Source: Myotis daubentonii (taxonomy: Eukaryota; Chordata; Mammalia; Chiroptera; Vespertilionidae). From it: a DNA stretch of 64,000 nt. Each line of letters begins with the position of its first letter. Position 1 is the stretch's first letter. Of the stretch, positions 1 to 9,358 are shown piece by piece. Made by a program: the position numbers and the translations under genes. The DNA lies in NCBI RefSeq assembly GCF_963259705.1, contig NC_081849.1, positions 62,950,410 to 63,014,409 of the forward strand. Direction: 5' to 3'. A model generated the notes under the pieces. That model was not told the origin of the DNA. It made no database searches and saw only the letters and a list, made by a program, of their open reading frames with translations.

Positions 1-61
1 CTATGAACTACTTCCTTCCTGTCTCTATGAAAATAGCCCTCACTACCCCATGAAAGGGCAG

Positions 62-530
62 TGAGCCACCAGGTGCGGAGTACAGACTCTGGGGTCAGGC
101 AGGTGAGGATTCAACTCTCAAATTGGCTATTTTCTACCATGTGACCTGCAGGAAGTTCTTTGGCTTCTCCAAGCCTCCAGTTTCTTACCTGTGTAATGGA
201 GGTTACACTAGCACAGGGGTGGGCAAACTTTTTGACTCGAGGGCCACAATGGGTTCTTAAACTGGACCGGAGGGCCAGAACAAAAGCATGGATGGAGTGT
301 TTGTGTGAACTAATATAAATTCAAAGTAAACATCATTACATAAAAGGGTACAGTCTTTTTGTTTTTTAGTTTTATTCATTTCAAACGGGCTGAATCCGGC
401 CCGTGGGCCGTAGTTTGCCCACGGCTGCACTAAAACCTACTCCCTAGGTTGTTGCTAGAATTAAATGAAATACAATGCGAGAAAAGTGCTTAGCAACTAC
501 CTGACAGACAGCCCTGAGCTCAAAATAAGC
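62..530 (+). repeat. MIR SINE split by a hAT element
   Basis: The two halves (about 62-213 and 428-530) read as a MIR body: a segment resembling the usual 'actctggggtcag' motif, a 'catgtgacct' type core, then a GTTGTTG/ATTAAATG 3' part. A short hAT transposon sits between them. Ancient and diverged. Confidence 0.7.
214..427. mobile_element. Non-autonomous hAT element (MITE), copy 1
   Basis: Begins CAGGGGTGGGCAAACT and ends AGTTTGCCCACGGCTG, imperfect terminal inverted repeats. It is flanked by an 8-bp duplication, CACTAGCA/CACTAAAA (6 of 8 matching). A close relative lies at 42635-42849. No coding capacity, so it would have needed a transposase in trans. Confidence 0.85.

Positions 531-531
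<1 letters not shown>

Positions 532-571
<40 letters not shown>
532..571. repeat. (ATT)n microsatellite
   Basis: About 13 ATT units ending directly at the 3' terminus of the neighbouring Helitron. A second ATT array lies at the other end of that Helitron. Confidence 0.95.
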
Positions 572-572
<1 letters not shown>

Positions 573-1109
573 TAGGGGCCCGGTGCACGAAATTCGTGCA
601 CTGGGTGTGGGGCGGGGAGGAGTGTCCCTCAGCCCAGCCTGCCCCCTCTCACATACTGGGAACCGTCAGGCGTTGACCCCCATCACCCTCCAATCGCAGG
701 ATCGGCCCCTTGCCCAGGCCTGACGCCTCTGACAGAGGTGTCAGGCCTGGGCAGGGGACCCTCATTTCCCCCCATCACTGGTTCTGCCCCCAGCCCAGGC
801 CTGATGCCTCTGGCCTAGGCGTCCGGCCCAGGCAGCAGGGACCTGCAGTGGCAGCGGGGGGCGCCGCGATCACGCGGGCTCCACCCCTGCCCCTGCAGGA
901 TGCCTCTGGCTGAGGCGTTCAGCCCGGGCAGCGGGGACCCACAGCTGCAGCGGCCCCGCGATCGTGGGCTCCGCTTTAGGCCCAGGCAAGGGGCCCCTAG
1001 CTCCCGGGACTGCCAGCTTCGACCGTGCCCAGCTCCCATCACTGGCTCCACCCCTACTTCTTGCTATCACTGGCCAGGGTGGAAAAGGCGCCTGATTCTC
1101 CGATCATGG

Positions 1110-1162
1110 CTGGGGGGCAGGGCAAAGGCGGCCCCCAGGGCCGCCTTTGCCCTGCCCCCCAG
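1110..1162. repeat. Perfect 25-bp inverted repeat (hairpin) inside Helitron
   Basis: Left arm 1110-1134 and right arm 1138-1162 are exact reverse complements with a three-base loop. The arms start CTGGGGGGCAGGGCAAAG. The sequence could form a cruciform or, if transcribed, a stem in the size range of a pre-miRNA. Confidence 0.9.
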
Positions 1163-1373
1163 TTCTTAGCTCCCCCCTGGGTTTCCGATCACTGTCAGTG
1201 GCAGGGGGCTTCTTCCTGCTTTCCCTTTCGCCTCCCTGCATTGTGCCTACATATGAAAATTAGCCACCATCTTGTTGGCAGTTAACTGCCAATCTTAGTT
1301 GGCAGTTAATTTGCATATAGCCCTGATTAGCCAATGAAAAGGGTATCGTTATACGCCAATTACCATTTTTCTC

Positions 1374-1375
<2 letters not shown>

Positions 1376-1405
<30 letters not shown>
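1376..1405. repeat. (ATT)n microsatellite at Helitron 5' end
   Basis: About 10 ATT units directly adjoining the 5' leader of the minus-strand Helitron. It probably grew from the terminal ATAATAAAAG or was already present in the target. Confidence 0.9.
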
Positions 1406-1484
1406 GGCTATTGACTATCCTATCATATGATTATATTATATTAAAAAAAATACAGTCCCTCTGTTTGGGGCATTTAGGTGACCT

Positions 1485-2560
1485 CTAATTTATTTTTACT
1501 TTTCAATTTTGAAGTCATTATAGATTCATAGGAAGTGGCAAAAACAGTATAGAGAAGTCCTGGGTACCCTACATCCAATTTCCCACAGTGTAATATCGTA
1601 CATAACTATGGTACAATATCAAAACCGGGAAATTGACATTGGGATTGACTGCTCTTACTCAGATTTCACCATTTTACATGCTCTTATTTATGTATATTTG
1701 TGTAAATATGAGTCAATGTAATTTTGTCATTTGTGTAGATTTGTGGAGCCACCATCAGAATCAGGATACAGAACTATTCATCATCACCAAGATCCCTCTT
1801 GCTACTTCTTTATAATCACACCCATACTTTCCCCCTTTCCTCCTTATCTGTAACCTTGGGCGACCATTAATCTCTTCTCCATCTCTGTAATTTTATCACT
1901 TCAAAAGTGTTAGCAAGTGGAATCATACACTAGGTAACCTTTTGAGATTGAGTATTTTTAGTCAGCACAATACCCCTGAGGTTCCTTCAACTCATGTATA
2001 ACCAAAGTCTACTCCCTGTCATGGCTGAGTAGTATTCCACTGTATGGATATACCATAGTTTGTTTAACCATTCATCTGTTGAAGAACATTTGGGTTGTTC
2101 CAGTTTTTGGCTAATACAAATAAACTTGCTTTGAATGCGTGTGTAAAGGTATTTGTGTGGAGTTAAGTGTACATTTTCTCTGAGATAAATGCCCAGGAAT
2201 GTGAATGTTAGATTGCATGGTGTGTTTATTTTTATGTAAAATTGCCAAACTTCTGTCCAGAGTGGCTATATCATATTGCATTGCCACCAGCATTTGGTAC
2301 TATCAGTATTTTTTTTTTTAACGTTAGCTATTCTTATACGTGTGTGGTAATATCATGGTTTTAATTTGCATTTCCTACTGGCTAGTGATGTTGAACATTT
2401 ATTCCTAGTTTTTGATGTGATAAACAATGCTAAAATGAATATCTTTGAATAAATTTTAAGTTAATTCCTACAAATGAATTCTTTAAAGTGGAGTTGCTGA
2501 ACAGGCAGATTTTTTTTAAAGTACCAGTTTACATCCCTATCAGCAGCATATAAATTATTC
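1485..2560 (-). mobile_element. Old L1 3' fragments
   Basis: Reads as the reverse complement of an ancient L1 3' region: recognisable stretches are TAGATTCATAGGAAGTGGCA, the AGTATTCCACTGTATGG segment near the end of ORF2, and TTGCCACCAGCA. The frame is destroyed. The part after about 2410 looks like a second, more diverged piece in the same orientation. Confidence 0.75.
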
Positions 2561-2749
2561 AGCTTTTAAATCATATCGAATGCTCTCACTATCTCCCCTA
2601 ATAAGTTTAACAGACACTTCTTAGGGAAATTTAAAAAAAAAAATGGGTTGCCTAAAATCTCAAAAGATCAGGAAATTAACCGACCGAGGTCCTTCTCCAA
2701 GGACAGCCCTCATTCAGACATGCGCTTAATATTTTCACTGAACACGTAC

Positions 2750-2906
2750 CTTTATGGGCAATATGACACAGGTCTTCTTGCATTTTAGAAAACTCAGATG
2801 AGGTTTCAGAGCCATCAGAATTATTTTTCTCTTCTCCAAAATCTAGTGTTGACAAATTAGGATTGGAAGAATGCAGTCTTTGTGGGCCACCAAAAGGTTT
2901 AGGGAC
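2750..2906 (-). CDS. OSBPL6: OSBPL6 coding exon 9 (Ser-rich linker, start of coiled-coil segment)
   Basis: 157-nt exon, 52 codons plus one base (next intron phase 1), residues 290-341 of the assembled peptide. The acceptor is TTACTTTAG|GTCCCT and the donor is CATAAAG|GTACGT. It encodes VPKPFGGPQRLHSSNPNLST, then an acidic/serine stretch and EFSKMQEDLCHIAHK. The Ser-rich LHSSNPNL motif is shared by ORP3/6/7 linkers and is a likely phosphorylation region. The joined reading across exon 8 (LQ|VPKP) agrees with ORP6. This is the last exon in the window; the next would start with two bases completing the split codon and lies to the left of position 1. Confidence 0.95.
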
Positions 2907-3119
2907 CTAAAGTAACACCAAAAGGAGATATTTCTTTAGAGATGCAAATTGCTCAGAAAATTTACTTGTTTTTAAGATTGGAAAGTAGTAAGAATAGGTC
3001 AATATGTAGGAAAGTCTTACTATTGAATGATTACTCATAAGAAAAATAAATGAAAATTCAGGAAAGCACTTTCTACCACAAATTGTACTGGCTTCTTGCA
3101 AAAATAAAAATGGGTGAAA

Positions 3120-3333
3120 GCCCTAACTAGTTTGGTTCAGTGTTGAGCGTGGGCTTGCAGACTGAAGGGTCCCGGTTCGATTCTGGTCAGGGCACATGCC
3201 TGCATTGTGGGCTCGATCCCCAATAGGGGGCATACAGGAGGCAGCCAATCAATGATTCTCATCATTGATGTTTCTATCTCCTTCTCCCTCTCCCTTCCTC
3301 TCTGAAATCAATAAAAAAAATATTTTTTAAATA
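3120..3333 (+). mobile_element. VES SINE (tandem pair, first)
   Basis: tRNA-derived head GCCCTAACTAGTTTGG with B-box GGTTCGATTC, a body with AGGAGGCAGCC and a TCAATAAAA tail. Preceded by ATGGGTGAAA and followed by ATGGGTAAGA (near-identical target duplication). Confidence 0.95.
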
Positions 3334-3343
3334 ATGGGTAAGA

Positions 3344-3570
3344 GCCTAGCTGGTTTGGCTCAGTGGAAAAAGCTCGGCCTGTGGACTAAAGGGTCCCAGG
3401 TTTGATTCTTGTCGAGGGCATGTACCTTGGTTGCAGGCATATTCCCAGTAGGGGGTGTGCAGGAGGCAGCTTATCGATGTTTCTCTCTCATTGATGTCTC
3501 TAACTCTCTATCCCTCTCTCCCTTCCTCTCTGTAAAAAAAAAAAAATCAATAAAATACATTTTAAAAAGT
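3344..3570 (+). mobile_element. VES SINE (tandem pair, second)
   Basis: Starts GCCTAGCTGGTTTGGCTCAG, B-box GGTTTGATTC, tail AATCAATAAAATA. Flanked by perfect ATGGGTAAGA copies at 3334-3343 and 3571-3580, the former being the 3' target duplication of the SINE before it. Confidence 0.95.
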
Positions 3571-3593
3571 ATGGGTAAGAAAGCACATATAAT

Positions 3594-3802
3594 ATAGTCT
3601 GCCTTTATCTGTGGGGATATGTTAAAAGACCCCATGGACACCTGAAACTGTGGATAATACTGAACCACAGAGGCAGGCAATTTAAAACGTATGAATTGTT
3701 TATTTTCCGAATCTACCTTTTCATGTTTTTGGACTGCGGTTCACTGTGGAAAACCAAAACCACAGAAAGCAAAACTGCAGTTAAGGGGAGACCGATATAT
3801 TC
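3594..3802. mobile_element. Probable non-autonomous Tigger-type (Tc1/mariner) element
   Basis: Imperfect inverted ends (AGTCTGCCTTTATCTGTG on the left; CTGCAGTTAAGGGGAGACCG on the right) and inner CCACAG-rich inverted halves. The organisation resembles short TA-flanked Tigger derivatives. The family was not identified. Confidence 0.5.
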
Positions 3803-4654
3803 TCTGGAAATGATAGAAGCATTAAAGCCATAGGTTGAAAATGATGGTTAAAGCTGCCGGGCTCTTCCTCATTATATTCAGTTCCTTCCTCCCAGCAATA
3901 ATCATCCAGTGTCGAGCTTGTTAATAGTGGATAGGTTTAAAAACGTTTTCTTTGTTTGCCCTTGGTGCTTCTAGAAAATGAACTAACTTCTCACATATCT
4001 GTACACAAATCACTCTTTACTTTGAAAGTATTTAGGTTCAACCCATAAAGTGCTTTGAACCAAAGAGTCTACAAGAATATAGCAGATGACTTATCTGTAA
4101 CTTTCTGATTTATCTGGACCCGAATATTGTTGCAATTTAACATGCAATGGCCAAGCTGCAAATCTTGGGCTCCAGCTTAGCTATGCATTGGGAAAGTCAG
4201 CAGCTAGTGTGACACAGTAAACCTCTGACAGGAAAATTGGAGACAAGAAGCAAAAGAGCATCTGCACAATGTGCTGTTCCCAGAAACTCGAGCCCGTGGG
4301 CTCAGAGGTTGAGGAACCCACTGAGCAGCAGCGGAAGAGGCGGGTCAGAGCACCTACCCAAGCAGGGAAGCCAGCAGGCAGGCTAAGCATTAAAGAATGA
4401 GCAGCCAAAGCCCTCGAAATGGCTCTAGTCCCTCCAGCCTCATGCCACTTCCCTGACCCAGTATTACATGCCTGTCCTAGTGTCCAGAAAATCTCAGTGA
4501 CCTAATTCCTCTCTCTGCACAGGGTATTTGATAGAATAATTAGAATCTTCACCTGCCTCTTCTATGCTCCTACTTGAGTTCAAGTAGCCCCCAGCACGTG
4601 GCGTGCAGAGAAGGGCCAGTGGAGGAGCCAGTCCCCTGGGGGAGCAGTGGTTAC
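3803..4654. other. Intronic sequence, nothing recognised
   Basis: Part of the OSBPL6 intron between coding exons 8 and 9. No repeat with clear ends and no other exon seen. Confidence 0.6.
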
Positions 4655-4747
4655 CTGTAGTGTTCCTTTAGTATCTTTGCCAATAGCTCGGGACCGCCAC
4701 CTCCTGTGAGATCTTTTCTCCTTTTTGGGACTTTCAAAAGCTCCACC
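4655..4747 (-). CDS. OSBPL6: OSBPL6 coding exon 8 (basic Arg/Ser-rich linker)
   Basis: 93-nt exon, exactly 31 codons (phase 0 at both ends), residues 259-289. The acceptor is AAACAAAG|GGTGGA and the donor is CTACAG|GTAACC. It encodes GGAFESPKKEKRSHRRWRSR and then AIGKDTKGTLQ. The KKEKRSHRRWRSR cluster is strongly basic and could bind anionic membranes or act as a nuclear-type basic motif; that role is inference. Because it is a whole number of codons it could be skipped without a frameshift. The neighbouring intron towards exon 7 is only 203 bp, and an ORF that runs across exon 7, this intron and exon 8 is not a separate gene. Confidence 0.96.
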
Positions 4748-4950
4748 CTTTGTTTCAAAATGGGAAAGAGAGCACAGACAGTAAGATCCACCAACCAATA
4801 GGGGAAAACGCACAGCAAAGTAACCACCTCCATCCCCTTAAACTTGGCCCAAGCACCGGACCAGACAACATCCACTGTTAGTGAAAGGCGGGGAGGAAAA
4901 AGGGAAGCAGGAGAGCACCAGGATGCAAACAGAAGAGGGACCTGGCTCAC

Positions 4951-5054
4951 CTGGATGGCGTTGATAGCTGGCGCCGAATACGTCCGATGCAGGACGTCCA
5001 TGCTCTGCAGGAGCTGGCTCATTTCCACCAGGTAGGAGTGGCAGTGTGCCAGGT
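4951..5054 (-). CDS. OSBPL6: OSBPL6 coding exon 7 (post-PH helical segment)
   Basis: 104-nt exon, two bases completing a split Asp codon plus 34 codons, residues 224-258. The acceptor is CTCCCGCAG|ACCTGG and the donor is ATCCAG|GTGAGC. It encodes (D)LAHCHSYLVEMSQLLQSMD, then VLHRTYSAPAINAIQ. The DLAHC..LVE.S.LLQ pattern is a predicted helix conserved in the ORP3/6/7 subfamily, followed by a short Ser/Ala/Pro stretch. The split codon (G from exon 6, AC from this exon) fits exactly. Confidence 0.97.
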
Positions 5055-5194
5055 CTGCGGGAGAAAAGCAAAAGGCTGGCTCAGGGGCACTTATCTGGCA
5101 TTTAGGCATCGCTGTGCTAGCACAGCTACTTTTCTCATTTATTGGTATCTGATGTGCACCTGTTAGGATAGGAAATTTGACTTCCTCTTTTATA

Positions 5195-5670
5195 GGAGAG
5201 GCAGTAGACCAGTGATGGCAAACCTTTTGAGCTCGGCATGTCAGCATTTTAAAAAACCCTAATTTAACTCTGGTGCCGTGTCACATATAGAAATTTTTTG
5301 ATATGTGCAACCATAGTAAAACGAAGATTTATATTTCTGATATTTATTTTATACATTTAAATGCCATTTAACAAAGAAAAATCAACCAAAAATATGAGTT
5401 CGCGTGTCACCTCTGACACGTGTGTCGTAGGTTCACCATCACTGCAGTAGACTGTCGTGGTTAAAGGTGTGCCCCTGGAGAACCAGGCTGCCTCCGTTTG
5501 AATGCACTTCATGAACTGTGACTCTTTGGCAAATTATGTAACTGCTGCATGCCTCAGTTTTCTCATCTGGAAAGTGGGATAATTGTACACCTAGCTCACA
5601 GTTTTGAGTTAAATGAGCTAATATATGCAGTGCGCTTTTAGAGTGCTGGCACATTGTAAGCACAACTAAG
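5195..5670 (+). repeat. MIR SINE carrying a hAT insertion near its 5' end
   Basis: The part after 5445 reads like MIR: CATGAACTGTGACTCTTTGG, GCCTCAGTTTTCTCATCTGG, GAGTTAAATGAGCTAATA. The 5' few bases precede the hAT element at 5210. Confidence 0.75.
5210..5444. mobile_element. Non-autonomous hAT element with perfect 8-bp duplication
   Basis: Ends CAGTGATGGCAAACC and GGTTCACCATCACTG; flanked on both sides by CAGTAGAC. AT-rich interior without coding capacity. Related to the 'AGTGATGG(C/T)GAACCT' type hAT families of mammals. Confidence 0.9.
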
Positions 5671-5890
5671 CCATCATCATCATCACTTCTAATATTGCAA
5701 TAACAGGGCACCACTGTCCGCTTATAAGGACCCGGTACAAGTTAAATGGTGCACTTCTGCAGACTGGCCTAAGAGGACCTAAGATATTCTCGGACCAGTT
5801 CCTGGATCACTAACTCAAAAATTGTCCTCAATTTGCTGTTTACTGGGTGACACCAGCTGTGTCTGCTGAGGAATCAAAGCCCAAGTGCAT

Positions 5891-6110
5891 TAAGACGGTG
5901 GCTCAGTGGATAGAGCGTCAGCCTGCGGACTGAAGGGTCCCAGGTTCGATTCCGGTCAAGGGCATGTTACCTTGGTTGCGGGTACATCCCCAGTAGGGTG
6001 TGTGCAGGAGGCAGCTGATCGATGTTTCTCTCTGATCGATGTTTCTAACTCTCTATCCCTCTCCCTTCCTCTCTGTAAAAAATCAGTAAAAAATATATAT
6101 TTTAAAAAAA
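5891..6110 (+). mobile_element. VES SINE, slightly 5'-degenerate
   Basis: GTGGCTCAGTGGATAGAGCG, B-box GGTTCGATTC, GTGTGCAGGAGGCAGC and an AATCAGTAAAAAATATAT tail identify it. The first bases of the head are altered. Confidence 0.9.
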
Positions 6111-6113
6111 AGA

Positions 6114-6930
6114 CAGTGGCTCTCAAACTCTGGGGCCAGCAGAATCACCCGGAGAACCTGTACAACCACAGATCGCTGGGGTCCACCTCGGTTTCTGACT
6201 CAGACTATCGGGGTTGGGTCCGAGACTCTGCGTTTCTAAGTTCAAAGGCCAGGCCAGTGCTGTTGGTCCATCCCCTGGAACGATACTTCACGGACTGCTG
6301 TTACTCAGTGAAGCTCGAGAGTGATATTTACTGAGAGGGCAAAGCCTACATGGCCCTACATGGTAATATCACTCACCAGAAGCAAATGTGGCTTTCAAGG
6401 CTACCACCCAGTGCCTTTCTCTAACAGTGGTTCTCAGCCATGGCTACACCTTACAATCAACTGGGGAAACTGTTTAAATGTCCAAGTCCCACCCCCAAAC
6501 AATTACAGCAGGTCACCTACAACCCCACGGGTGACTATTCTGTTATTTAGTTCCCTGGGACATTCTTAGCTAATTATGGTTGAGAACACTGAGCAGCCTA
6601 TGGCAAGAGTCGTCCATCCTGGCTCCTTATTAGAATCACTAAGGGAACTTTAAAAAATCAGTGATGCCAGGGCCCTACTCCAAACCAACTGAAAGAGATT
6701 CTTTGGGGGAGGGGCCCGGGCACGGGTCCTCTTGCATTTTGAAAGACTCTTGGTTATTCTAATGTGCAGCCAGGGCAGAGAACACCTGTTTTGTGTGGGT
6801 CTCTGCTCACCTCTAGAACAGTGATTCTCAATCCTTTTTGGCATTTAAACAAACAGACAGCAGTGCAGGCCCCACCCTGGAGGCTGTGGTTGAATAAGCC
6901 CACGTGGAAATCAGCATCAGTACTTGAAGG
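6114..6930 (+). repeat. Cluster of MER5-like hAT-Charlie fragments
   Basis: At least three MER5-type pieces lie in a row: about 6114-6300 (starts CAGTGGCTCTCAAACTC), 6425-6591 (CAGTGGTTCTCAGCC to TTGAGAACACTG) and 6605-6775 (ATTAGAATCACTAAGGG, ending AACACCTG). A further degenerate end begins CAGTGATTCTCAATC near 6821. All are old non-coding DNA transposons. Confidence 0.7.
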
Positions 6931-6960
6931 ACAGAAAAGAAAAGAAAAGCTGTCTGCATC

Positions 6961-7008
6961 CCCCCCCCACCCTCCCCCCCTCCCCCCCCCCCCCCCCCCC
7001 CCCCCCCC
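6961..7008. repeat. Poly-C tract (poly-G on the OSBPL6 sense strand)
   Basis: Runs of C interrupted by a few A and T, ending in more than 20 consecutive C. It lies about 170 nt downstream of the exon 6 donor on the transcribed strand. Confidence 0.95.
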
Positions 7009-7179
7009 GCAATGAGCAGAGTGTTCTTTGTTCCTCACGAGTACAAACTCAATCAACAAAACAGGAGCGGGAGTTCGGACAGTGATGGGTGGGATGCAAG
7101 TGCGCCTGAGGTGTCAATGCTGAACCCGGTCGATCCAAGATCAAGGAGGGAGAGAGGCCGAGGTGTCCAGTCGCCCTAC

Positions 7180-7300
7180 CTTTCGAGCACTGCTCCATGT
7201 CCTCCGAAGACTGCAACCACAATGGGACCCGAATCTCTCCACAGGAAAAGGATAAATTGCCTCCGGTTTGAAACGAGTTCTGCTTTGATATACTGCTACG
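7180..7300 (-). CDS. OSBPL6: OSBPL6 coding exon 6
   Basis: 121-nt exon, 40 codons plus one base, residues 184-223. The acceptor is TGTGGAACAG|CGTAGC and the donor is TCGAAAG|GTAGGG. It encodes RSSISKQNSFQTGGNLSFSC, then GEIRVPLWLQSSEDMEQCSK. The WLQ.SE.M..C motif followed by DLAHC in exon 7 is shared by the ORP3/6/7 group and lies just C-terminal to the PH domain. A phase-1 split codon joins to exon 7. An internal GG dinucleotide seen in ORP6 relatives reads as a single Gly here; this is a comparison from memory. Confidence 0.97.
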
Positions 7301-7862
7301 CTGTTCCACAGATGACAAGAACACAGTATAAATGAAGACAGAGCCCGTGGGAACACTCTAAGGTCAAAGGATAGTCCCTAAGGGAAGCCACCTGCCTGGT
7401 GGGGAAAGAAGCTTCTAGCAAAGCCCTCCAGTGAAGAACCTGGCTCTGGCTGTCAACCGGCCAGGCCAGGAGGCCTTGGGCTGCAGTTCTTCTATCCAAT
7501 GATGATAATCATATCAAAATCACGATAAATGTTGGGGGACTTTGCAATCCCACGTGGCTATCAATGCACCTACTGCATTTTACAACCAGATAAGAAAACC
7601 AAAGTCAAGCTGGTCAAGAGGAAGGTGGAGCATTCAGGGTATAAAGTGCCTCTCCACACGCTACTCTCCAGCTGTCGTCCCAGAGGGAACACGCTCCCTG
7701 GCCCTGGTGACTCACGGGACCAAGGGGCTCATTAAATACCAGCTCAGGCTTCCCTGCTCCTCCCCTCCAACCATTCCTTCCTCAGACCCAGCCCCCTCCC
7801 CCAGGGGGACTCCCCCACCCAGAGCCACCCCTTTGTTAGGTTCATTATTGGCAAATTATTAC
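7301..7862. other. OSBPL6: OSBPL6 intron between coding exons 5 and 6
   Basis: 562-bp intron without a recognisable transposon; moderately GC-rich near exon 5. Confidence 0.8.
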
Positions 7863-8030
7863 CTTCCTACTTGAGAGGGAGTCCAAGACCCCGGGCGCGG
7901 AGTCTGTGACGGAGGGCCCCGGGAAGAAGTGGTTCACTTCGTGGGGAAACATGGCGATCTCATTCTGACGATACATCCGATGGTGGCGGAGTTTGGACAC
8001 CCACTCGTCAAAGACGTCATCTGACTTGAC
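7863..8030 (-). CDS. OSBPL6: OSBPL6 coding exon 5 (end of PH domain)
   Basis: 168-nt exon, exactly 56 codons, residues 128-183. The acceptor is CACAATGTAG|GTCAAG and the donor is AGGAAG|GTAATA. It starts [20 protein letters not shown], the last strand and C-terminal helix of the PH domain with the invariant helix Trp (W137), then [16 protein letters not shown] and a Ser/Pro-rich tail ending SLSSRK. The basic RHHR patch after the Trp helix is typical of the ORP3/6/7 group. The exon is symmetric in phase. Confidence 0.97.
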
Positions 8031-8371
8031 CTACATTGTGTTCGGTTGGAAGAAGGAAACAAGGGTGTCACTCAAGAGCGTCTACTGGCACACGCAGAAA
8101 TGTAGAAATGCCAGCTTATTGACTTAGTTTACATTATGTGAACCATGGGACAAGTTGAGCAGGAAAGAGAGTAAAAATGGTTTTGTAAACTATACATTTA
8201 GGTTTTCTATGAAAGGGTCCAACTGCTACACTAATAGTAGGAAAGCAAAACAGTATCAGTTATAGTGAACAACAAATAAAACTGAACTTTATATTTCTCT
8301 GTCTCAAAGCATTTCCAAGTCCTGTGTCCCAGCTTATCCCAACCCTGCTGAAAATATTAGCACACTGATTT
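8031..8371. other. Intronic sequence, nothing recognised
   Basis: AT-rich stretch up to the next SINE; no repeat ends or exon signals seen. Confidence 0.6.
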
Positions 8372-8595
8372 TTTTCTTTTTTAAAAAAATATATTTTATT
8401 TTTTTACAGAGAGGAAGGGAGAGGGATAGAGAGTTAGAAACATCGATGAGAGAGAAACATCAATCGGCTGCCTCCTGCACATGCCCTACTGGGTATGTGC
8501 CCGCAACCAAGGTACATGCCCTTGACGGGAATCGACCCTGGGACCCTTGCATCAGCAGGCCGAAGCTCTATCCACTGAGCCAAACCGGTTAAGGC
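8372..8595 (-). mobile_element. VES SINE, antisense
   Basis: Reverse complement of a VES element: tail ATATTTTATTTTTTTACAG, body GGCTGCCTCCTGCACATG, head TCTATCCACTGAGCCAAACC. Flanked by CACACTGATTT and CACACTGTTTT. Confidence 0.95.
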
Positions 8596-8865
8596 CACAC
8601 TGTTTTCTTTTTAAACTCTTTCATAATTTGGACTTTTCAGATCAATCTTCTCTGAATTGGAATGACTTAGTAAATTCTTCCTAAAATATTTATCTTTGTA
8701 AACCTCTGTCAGAGGATCCATTGCTGAGGAATAGGTTAATGAATGTGAAGGTTATTTAAAAGAACATTTCTCCTGCTCTCAGAAAAAGAAAAAGTCTGAT
8801 AAAGTATTATTGGTGATTTCCAGGGTTTTTCAAACTCACACACACAAACATTTAGCTACTCTTGC

Positions 8866-9358
8866 CCTGGCCGGTGTGGCTCAGTTAGTTGGGCATCATC
8901 CCAGGTATCAGGAGGTTGCTGGTTCAATTTCCCAACAGGCACAAAACTGATTGGCTGCCTCCTGCACACCCCCTACTGGGTTGTGGTCTTGATCCCCAGC
9001 AGGGAGTGTGCAGGAGGCAGCCAATCAATATTGCACTCTCACAGAGATGTTTCTCTCTTTCCCGCTCCCTTCCTTTCTCTCTAAAAATCAATATTCTTTT
9101 AAAAAATATATTTTTATTGATTTTAGAGAGAGGAAGGGAGAATAGAGAGATAGAAACATTGATGAGAGAGAAATATTGATCTGCTGCCTCCTGCATGCCC
9201 CTCCCACTCCCCCCTACTCCCCACCCCACACCCGTCCTCCTGCACTGGGAATTGAGCCCACAACCCCAGCTTGTACCCTAATGGGGAATCGAACCATGAC
9301 CTCCTGGTTCATAGATCAACGTTCACCAGATGGGCAAAAATCAATATACTTTAAAAAA
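8866..9358 (+). mobile_element. VES SINE interrupted in its tail by a second VES
   Basis: Head GCCCTGGCCGGTGTGGCTCA at the start, body with AGGAGGCAGCCAATCAAT; the A-rich tail is split by the minus-strand SINE at 9101-9335, the remainder lying at 9336-9358. Confidence 0.92.
9101..9335 (-). mobile_element. VES SINE nested in the tail of another VES
   Basis: Antisense VES with long C-rich middle. Flanked by AAAAATCAATATTCTTTT (9083-9100) and AAAAATCAATATACTTTA (9336-9353), which are copies of the outer SINE tail. Confidence 0.93.

Larger units (their letters stand above)
572..1405 (-). mobile_element. GC-rich Helitron (HeliBat-like), non-autonomous
   Basis: On the minus strand the 3' end is a hairpin built on GTGCACGAATTTCGTGCAC followed by CCGGGCCCCTAG, then T. 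The 5' part (right side) reads TAAAAGAGAAAAATGGTAAT, then ATTGGCTAATCAGG and ATGCAAATTAACTGCC, as in the Helitrons at 20488 and 62787. The interior is very GC-rich and carries a 25-bp perfect inverted repeat at 1110-1162. The canonical TCCTATATAA start is replaced by an ATT array. ORFs in it are compositional. No Rep/helicase sequence is present. Confidence 0.85.

Noticed and set aside
710..1285. GC-rich region with overlapping ORFs resembling a CpG-island promoter or exon
   Set aside because: It lies inside a minus-strand Helitron with recognised termini, and its composition is that of the element.
3344..3420. tRNA-like sequences with A and B boxes (also in every other VES head)
   Set aside because: They are the tRNA-derived heads of VES SINEs, not tRNA genes; no complete cloverleaf context and each is followed by a SINE body.
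4651..5247. 198-codon minus-strand ORF
   Set aside because: It is OSBPL6 exon 7 read through intron into a different frame of exon 8; splice sites and phase explain the true exons.
5906..6334. 142-codon plus-strand ORF
   Set aside because: Runs through a VES SINE into a MER5 fragment; no gene.
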